Source: Stromatinia cepivora
Taxonomy: Eukaryota > Ascomycota > Leotiomycetes > Helotiales > Sclerotiniaceae
Assembly: GCA_014898415.1 (NCBI GenBank)
Contig: RCTD01000013.1
Span: 1,054,001-1,118,000 of the forward strand
DNA: 64,000 bases
Reading direction: 5' to 3'
Position numbers and translations under genes: made by a program
In this document: positions 58,080 to 64,000 of the stretch, piece by piece
How positions within the stretch are numbered: position 1 is the first letter of the stretch
Layout: each line of letters starts with the position of its first letter
The notes under the pieces: model-generated
Seen by the model: only the letters and a program-made list of their open reading frames with translations
Told to the model about the DNA's origin: nothing
The model's database searches: none

Positions 58080-60154
58080 TTAACCCCCTATCAAATTTTC
58101 CAAATCTAACACCACATCCGACAATAACTCCTTAAACTCAGCTGCCTCCCCTTTATCCTCCATCTCTCCCACGATAACCTCTAATTGCTGCACCATTCTC
58201 GCTAGAGCTTTTTGATCATTCGTGTAACGCTTTTGCATGCCATCTCCTGCTTTTGATAATAATGCTGTGGATAACTGAAGCATGGCGATATGTAGCTCGA
58301 TGACTACAGAGGGTGAGGTGGAGGAGGGAAGTTGCATGGAAGATGTGGTTGAGACTGTAGTTAACCATTCCTGTTTGATATATGATGTAGATTCTTCATC
58401 GATAACTGCGAGTAGAACCCGTACGAGTTGGAGACCTCTTGCTGCTTCCGAGATGATGAGGGAATGGTTGTTTGTGCCTGAGATATCGGTGCTTTTGCTG
58501 ACAATACCCGCGAGATCCTCAGAGACGACTTGCCATCCATCCTGGTTCAAGAAAGCTTCCACGCCATCCTCGGTAGTCATTATACCCTCAAGCGCCAGTA
58601 GTATAGGATATCTGAAGTCAGGTTCGTCATTGTTACTTAATTTGTACAGTTCAATGAACATGTCCATCATACCAGCACTTTCTTTTCGTAAATTTTCATT
58701 TTCATCCTCGCGGATCCATATGGCCAACGCTCTGATACTAGCGAGAATCAGAGGGTCAGCAGTAACGTTGTCTTTCATAGAATCCCAGGTTAAAGTAAGT
58801 CTTGTCCCTTCAGATGTGGCAGCCGTTCCAGATCGTGCAGATGGATGCAATCCGGAAGCTCCAGCAATAGATGCATCCCACCTATCTCGGAGATACTCGA
58901 TTGCTAAAGACATTGTCTCAGCGATATCTTTGCGCAACTTTAGCATTAAGTCTGGGGTCATGGTGAAGATACTGGAATCTTCATCGAGACTTCGTACAAG
59001 ATATCCTATAAAGCTTGAGATAACATCGAATGCAGCTGCCAATCGCTGTGAGATAGCTGAATAATCACTATTATTCAATTTGGCCAAGAGTGATGGAAAA
59101 GAGGATCGCAGGTCAATCAATAAAAGATTTACAAATAGATAAGAAAATGGCTTGCTATTCTCGGTCTTATCCGAAATATGCAAAGATTCATCGTTAAATA
59201 ACATTGAGGGACAGGTCGCAGGGTATGCTTGGAGCAATGCCGCTGCTGCTTGGGTATATGCAGTTCTACCAATCAGCGTGGGTTTCCTGTTGACCAAGGC
59301 TCGTAGCAAGGTTGCTGTAGATTTAAGCCATTTTGGATTACGCGGAAGTGCCTAAAATGTGTTAGACTCAACAATCAAAAGGGAACACCCATACATACTT
59401 CTGAAGACAGTTTCATTATAAAACTTGCAATAAATGATAAAAATGTAACAGCGTCAGTTCCCTTGAATACTACAAGCAGATTTGGGATCATTTTATTGAT
59501 ACTTTCATGAACCGCTTGCACTTCGGTATTTATTGTAGAACCATTTGCCCAAGTATAATTCAGGATGTCGAGGACAAGAGGGTATTGTGGCGCTATTTCT
59601 GTCAACGGAGACAGATCTTCCACTTTCAAAAGTTCTAAAGAGCCCTCTAATTGACTGACTATAGTCAACAGTGTTTGAAGAATGAGCTGTGTAGTTTCAG
59701 GGGAGCTGACTGGGATTAGCACGTGATCTAGAGCCGGGTAGCTGGAGGCTTGCCTTTGAACCAGTGCCTTGACCAATGGTCCTGTTCTTCGAGTAAGCTG
59801 TGGTTCTCTTCGTATATTTTCTGGTAATAGTATAGAGAATGTATGTAGTACAGCTACTGCGAGATCTACCATATCTTTCGCTTGGGCCTTATCAACATTT
59901 CCACTAAGTTGAGCTCGCAGCAGTCGATCCAAGAATTTTGAAGATATTGATTCCCAAAGTATTTGTAGGCGTTCTGTATTTTTGACGAGCTGCTGTTCGT
60001 TGTCAAGAACGGATTTAAGGAGAGCAAGTCCTACGAACCTGGAAGTGTCGTCTTTCGCCTTCAGCAGGTCCTTCATTTTTTCAAAAGTTGCGCCAGGGCT
60101 GGGGAGACCCGTTGGCTCAGAATTTGAGCCACCAGCGACTTGTGGTTCTGTCAT
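58080..60154 (-). CDS. Neurochondrin family protein
   Basis: Two exons (59399-60154 and 58080-59351) around a 47-bp intron (donor GTATGT, acceptor TTTAG) encode 675 residues. The opening FEKMKDLLKAKDDTSRFVGLALLKSVLDN is the diagnostic start of the Neurochondrin family (Pfam Neurochondrin), followed by ISSKFLDRLLR and VDLAVAVLHTFSIL. The rest is all-helical, armadillo/HEAT-like, with no catalytic motif or membrane segment. In animals the protein is cytoplasmic and neuronal; fungal members have no assigned role I can name with confidence. It shares a short divergent promoter with the CLC gene. The C-terminal helix EFKELLSDVVLDLENLIGG completes the expected length. Confidence 0.9.
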
Positions 60155-60379
60155 GATAATGCCACAGTATAATTTAGAAGAATGTCTCTAACTTCAACAT
60201 GGAAATTTGATATCTTTGATAATTTGGATGAGTTGACGAACTAGGATTAGGTAGGTTCAGTCGGAAATTCGGCAAAACATTGATCCGAAGGATCTCTCGA
60301 AGCCTAGATTCAACAACCAAGCTATCGCAATTATACCACTACTGCAGAAGATGCAAAGTTGCTTATCGAATGTATAAAG
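60155..60379. promoter_or_regulatory. Bidirectional promoter, Neurochondrin / CLC
   Basis: Only 225 bp separate the two divergent ATG codons, so core promoters and leaders must overlap or be shared. No TATA box is obvious; AACTAGGATTAGGTAGG lies near its middle. Confidence 0.6.
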
Positions 60380-63276
60380 ATGGCGAGCTCATCTGCGGGT
60401 TATTTTCCAACTCCGCTCAACCCCAATTCGTTGTCGAGTCGCAGTTTATCAAATCACCCCTCAGCCGAAGATGACAGCGATAATGATGACCCCCAGGCTG
60501 TTCTTGCAGACGATCCACTCGATGAAGACGACGCGCATAAATTGTCATTTAAGCGCAAACAGAAACAACCTGCGACCTCGAAATTTCTATCTGCATTTGC
60601 CAAATTGGGGACTGAATCTCACTCGCGGCATAATACACCATCACCTAGAGGAAGCACACCAAGCCAAGGAAATGGACGAGCATACCCAATAGGGAGTAGT
60701 CCACAACATAGTCCTACGCCTAAGGATGGAGGACCATTGGACTGGTATGTTGAAGGACCAGGCCGACGGGTTGGATACGAGGATATGACAGCTATTGATT
60801 GGATCTTTGAATACACGAAAGAACGACAAAGGCTACGGATATTATACTCTAGAGCAACAGGATTGATTGGATATGTACAACAGCTTTTGGATGCAAGTCA
60901 GATATGGATAGTCCTTGTTTTGACAGGACTGGCGGCGGGGGCATTTGCAGCCGGAATAGATATTGCCACGGATTTTCTGGCAGATTTAAAGACGGGATAT
61001 TGTCGAGCTGGAGAGGACGGAGGTCATTTCTACCTGAACAAATTCTTCTGCTGCTATGGATATGACAGTATTACGCAGTGTCGTGATTGGGTACCGTGGA
61101 GTGTTGCGTCGCACGTTGGTTCGGTGGGTGGAAAATGGTTCATAGAGTATTTCTTTTTTATATTGTTTTCAGTAGGTTCAACCCATAAATCATCCCAGAT
61201 GGGATTACTGACGTGTAGTAGTTATCTTTTGCTTTTATTTCGAGTGTTTTGGTGCAGGAATATGCATTGTATGCGAAGCATAGTGGTATCCCTGAGATCA
61301 AAACTATATTAGGAGGCTTTGTCATTCGGCGTTTTATGGGGATCTGGACATTAATTATCAAGTCCCTTGGACTGGTGAGCTTCGTCTAACATATTCCTCG
61401 ATTAAATACTGATCTGTCTAGTGCCTATCAGTCGCATCTGGAATGTGGCTCGGCAAAGAAGGTCCACTTGTACATGTAGCATGTTGTTGTGCCAATGTAT
61501 TCATGAAGTTATTCGTCAACATCAACGGTAACGAAGGTATGTGTAATTTTTGAGGTTCAAAATTTGATCGGCGTCTAATTTTATTTTCAGCTCGAAAACG
61601 TGAGGTACTCTCAGCGGCCGCAGCTGCTGGTATATCGGTTGCCTTTGGCTCTCCCATTGGTGGTGTACTCTTTAGTCTAGAGGTACGCACTTTTCGATAC
61701 TTATAACGTTCAACTACTAAAGGAACTTAGCAACTCTCGTACTATTTCCCCGACAAAACTATGTGGCAAAGTTTTGTCTGTGCCATGACAGCCGCCGTGA
61801 CTTTACAAGCGTTCGATCCTTTCAGAAGTGGAAAGCTTGTGTTATATCAGGTTACTTATAGTACCGGCTGGCATGGATTTGAGATGATACCTTTTGCTTT
61901 TCTAGGTATTTTAGGGGTAAGGAATCCCTAGCGAAAGTACTTTCGTATAGCCTAACATGAATCAGGGAATTTACGGCGGTCTCTTTATCAAAGTCAATAC
62001 AAGCATTTTTCGATGGAAAAAGACTGCTAATTGGCTTCCGGGTCCAATAACACAGGTTATGATTGTTGCCACTTTGACCGCGCTGATCAACTATCCAAAT
62101 CTTTACATGCGGACTCAATCGTCTGAGCTAGTTTTCTCCTTATTTGCCGAGTGTTCAAAGCTTACCGACGACCAATTCGGATTATGCAAAACCGGAGCTG
62201 CTACTATTGGAACAATATTTCTATTACTATTTGCAGCTGTACTTGGTTTCTTCTTGGCATCGATGACATTCGGGCTACAAGTCCCAGCAGGGATTATTTT
62301 ACCTTCAATGGCAGTTGGAGCGCTCTTTGGTCGTGCCATAGGCATTCTCGTAGAAATATGGGTTCACAATTTCCCCAATTTTTTGGCATTCTCATCTTGC
62401 GAGCCAGACATTCCATGTGTTACTCCTGGTACATATGCGATAATTGGAGCTGCTGCAGCATTAGGTGGTGTAACCAGAATGACGGTTTCGATCGTTGTTA
62501 TTATGTTTGAACTTACCGGAGCTCTGACGTATGTTTTACCAATTATGATTGCTGTCATGATCAGCAAATGGGTTGGTGACGCTTTCGGGAAGCGTGGCAT
62601 ATACGAAAGTTGGATTCATTTGAATGAATATCCATTCTTGGATAATAGTGATGAGACACCAATACCTAATATATCGGTTCGGCAAATCATGACTCGAATT
62701 GAAGATCTTGTCGTGCTCACCGCTACGGGTCATACCATTGAATCTTTAACAAATGTTTTGACAAGTCATCCATATCGCGGCTTTCCTGTGATTTCGGATC
62801 CTAGGGAAGCTATATTGCTAGGATACATATCCCGAGCGGAACTTCAATATAACCTCAAAATATCTACACAAGCACCTCGATCACTCCGGCCTGGAACAGA
62901 AGCATTCTTTTCACATCAACCGTTTGCGGATCCACGAACAACACTTGATCTCCGACCATGGATGGACCAAACCCCTATTACTTTACCTTCACAATCAAAC
63001 CTTCTTATCACGGCAAACTATTTCCAGAAATTGGGCGTTCGATATATTCTTTACTGCGATCGAGGTGTATTACAGGGACTATTAACAAAAAAAGACATCT
63101 GGTACATATTGAATGGTGCAGAAGAGACTAGGAGAACAAATGGACAGGATGATATGAGTCTGGAGACGGGACTTGCAAGAGAAGAAGGTAGAGGAGAGCG
63201 TAGAGGGTTATTGCATGGTGACGAAGATGATTTGGTCCCACTCACACCTTCTCGTGATGATGCATCGATCTTATGA
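60380..63276 (+). CDS. CLC family voltage-gated chloride channel/transporter
   Basis: Six exons (60380-61171, 61222-61374, 61422-61536, 61591-61682, 61731-61916, 61966-63276) give 882 residues. After a disordered Ser/Pro-rich N-terminus the CLC core begins at [16 protein letters not shown]. Conserved sites are [11 protein letters not shown] (anion selectivity region), [10 protein letters not shown] with the gating Glu near residue 328, [19 protein letters not shown], and [23 protein letters not shown]. Two C-terminal CBS domains follow: [15 protein letters not shown] start near residue 682 and [21 protein letters not shown] near 800. Fungal relatives reside in vacuole, Golgi or plasma membrane and control anion and pH balance. 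At the position where H+/Cl- exchangers have the internal 'proton Glu' (SLEE), this protein has SLEQ (Q385), created at an exon junction. Splice sites are all canonical GT-AG. Confidence 0.93.
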
Positions 63277-64000
63277 TGGAATGATACTTTAGATTTAATT
63301 AAATACTATTTTTTTCCGAGCAAGTACTTACTTTGGCTGTCGAATGTGCTATGATCTTTTCCTTCAGTAGAATCCGTGATTGGCCTTGTCACATTTTTTG
63401 CTACGATAGGCTTCCCACAAGGTCAAAATCTGCATTGTTACAATGCTTATGGAGGGGTAGCTTCCACACAAATGAATAATGCGTAGGTAGCTATTCAATA
63501 GCTTTATTGGATTGGCCGAGCGCATTTCGAAGAATAATAACCACCCGAAAGGTTCTAGATACATATGAGCAAATTCGTACGACTCTATCTTTACGAATTT
63601 GAATCAAAATAGACAAACGAAGCAGATCTTTATTATTATGATTAGGCCAATATATTATACTGGAGTCTTTCGCAATGGGTCCGACCGAGAAAGAAGACTA
63701 AACCCCACTAATAGCTCGGCAACTTCAATGTATTGACCCCTCTTAGCCCCTGGACCATATATTGATGCCGTGATCTCCGACGGTGGTCAAATGTGTACAA
63801 TCAAGTCTTGCATGCAATTAGATGCATCAGATAGCTCGTATAATGACCTACATCCGCCCATATACTTGTATTACATCACCTATTTAGGTTTATACCAATA
63901 TAAGGCACAGCCTACTTCTCCCAAGCATGTGGCAAAGCATGGTACGCACGACAAAGGCAACTAAAAGGACTTCAAAGGTAAATAAATAAATGCCAAGCCT
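63277..64000. other. Intergenic, no gene seen
   Basis: 3' flank of the CLC gene to the window edge. A gene could start beyond the edge, but no supported coding segment is visible. Confidence 0.4.

Noticed and set aside
1..64000. CRISPR array, rRNA operon, secondary-metabolite cluster, viral integration
   Set aside because: None of the expected repeats, conserved RNA sequences, or PKS/NRPS/terpene or viral replication genes was seen on either strand. Scanning was by eye, so short or degenerate cases could be missed.

Overview
The window is nuclear DNA of a filamentous ascomycete. Genes carry one to six short introns (mostly 42-190 bp) with GTAAGT/GTATGT-like donors, CTAAC/CTGAC branch sites and YAG acceptors. 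The families present (Mediator subunit 6, Neurochondrin, DUF2985, NCS1 permease, HET and STAND/TPR proteins, a GH5 endoglucanase) are typical of Pezizomycotina. Gene content and moderate AT-richness suggest a Leotiomycetes plant pathogen of the Sclerotiniaceae (Botrytis/Sclerotinia type). That placement is an inference from overall resemblance; no ribosomal or other marker gene is in the window.

Layout. 0-1.1 kb: decayed HET-domain gene. 1.8-3.7 kb (-): dihydroxyacid dehydratase. 4.7-5.4 kb (+): conserved fungal protein of unknown function. 5.8 kb: GA minisatellite. 6.7-10.1 kb: poorly supported minus-strand reading frames, some probably relics. 10.3-11.1 kb (+): dephospho-CoA kinase. 12.5-15.4 kb (+): Asn/Gly/Trp-rich protein with a WG repeat array. 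16.0-16.7 kb (+): proteasome assembly chaperone 3-like. 17.6-19.1 kb (-): 2-oxoglutarate/Fe(II) oxygenase. 20.2-22.4 kb (+): NCS1 permease. 22.4-25.9 kb: gene-free, with a recurring short motif and a 9-bp tandem repeat. 25.9-27.0 kb (-): Mediator subunit 6. 28.0-28.9 kb (+): F-box-like protein. 29.5-33.4 kb (+): DEAH RNA helicase (ECM16/DHR1 type). 34.7-36.1 kb (+): type II membrane protein resembling O-fucosyltransferases. 36.1-39.9 kb: gene-poor. 39.9-46.3 kb (+): very large STAND/NACHT-like NTPase with TPR-like repeats, interrupted by a +1 shift at a UGA. 46.8-47.0 kb: foldback MITE with TA target duplication. 47.4-49.0 kb (+): secreted GH5 endoglucanase. 51.0-53.2 kb (+): DUF2985 membrane protein with a probable GC-AG intron. 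53.6-54.3 kb: second, AT-rich inverted-repeat element. 55.0-55.4 kb (-): small secreted cysteine-free protein. 58.1-60.2 kb (-) and 60.4-63.3 kb (+): Neurochondrin-family protein and CLC chloride transporter sharing a 225-bp divergent promoter.

Most genes are unlinked housekeeping functions (branched-chain amino acid and CoA synthesis, ribosome biogenesis, transcription, proteasome assembly, chloride transport). The accessory flavour comes from the HET relic, the STAND/TPR gene, the endoglucanase, the small secreted protein and the two non-autonomous elements. There is no biosynthetic cluster, CRISPR array, rRNA or recognisable tRNA. Exon-intron structures were read by eye from splice signals and frame continuity, with no transcript evidence.
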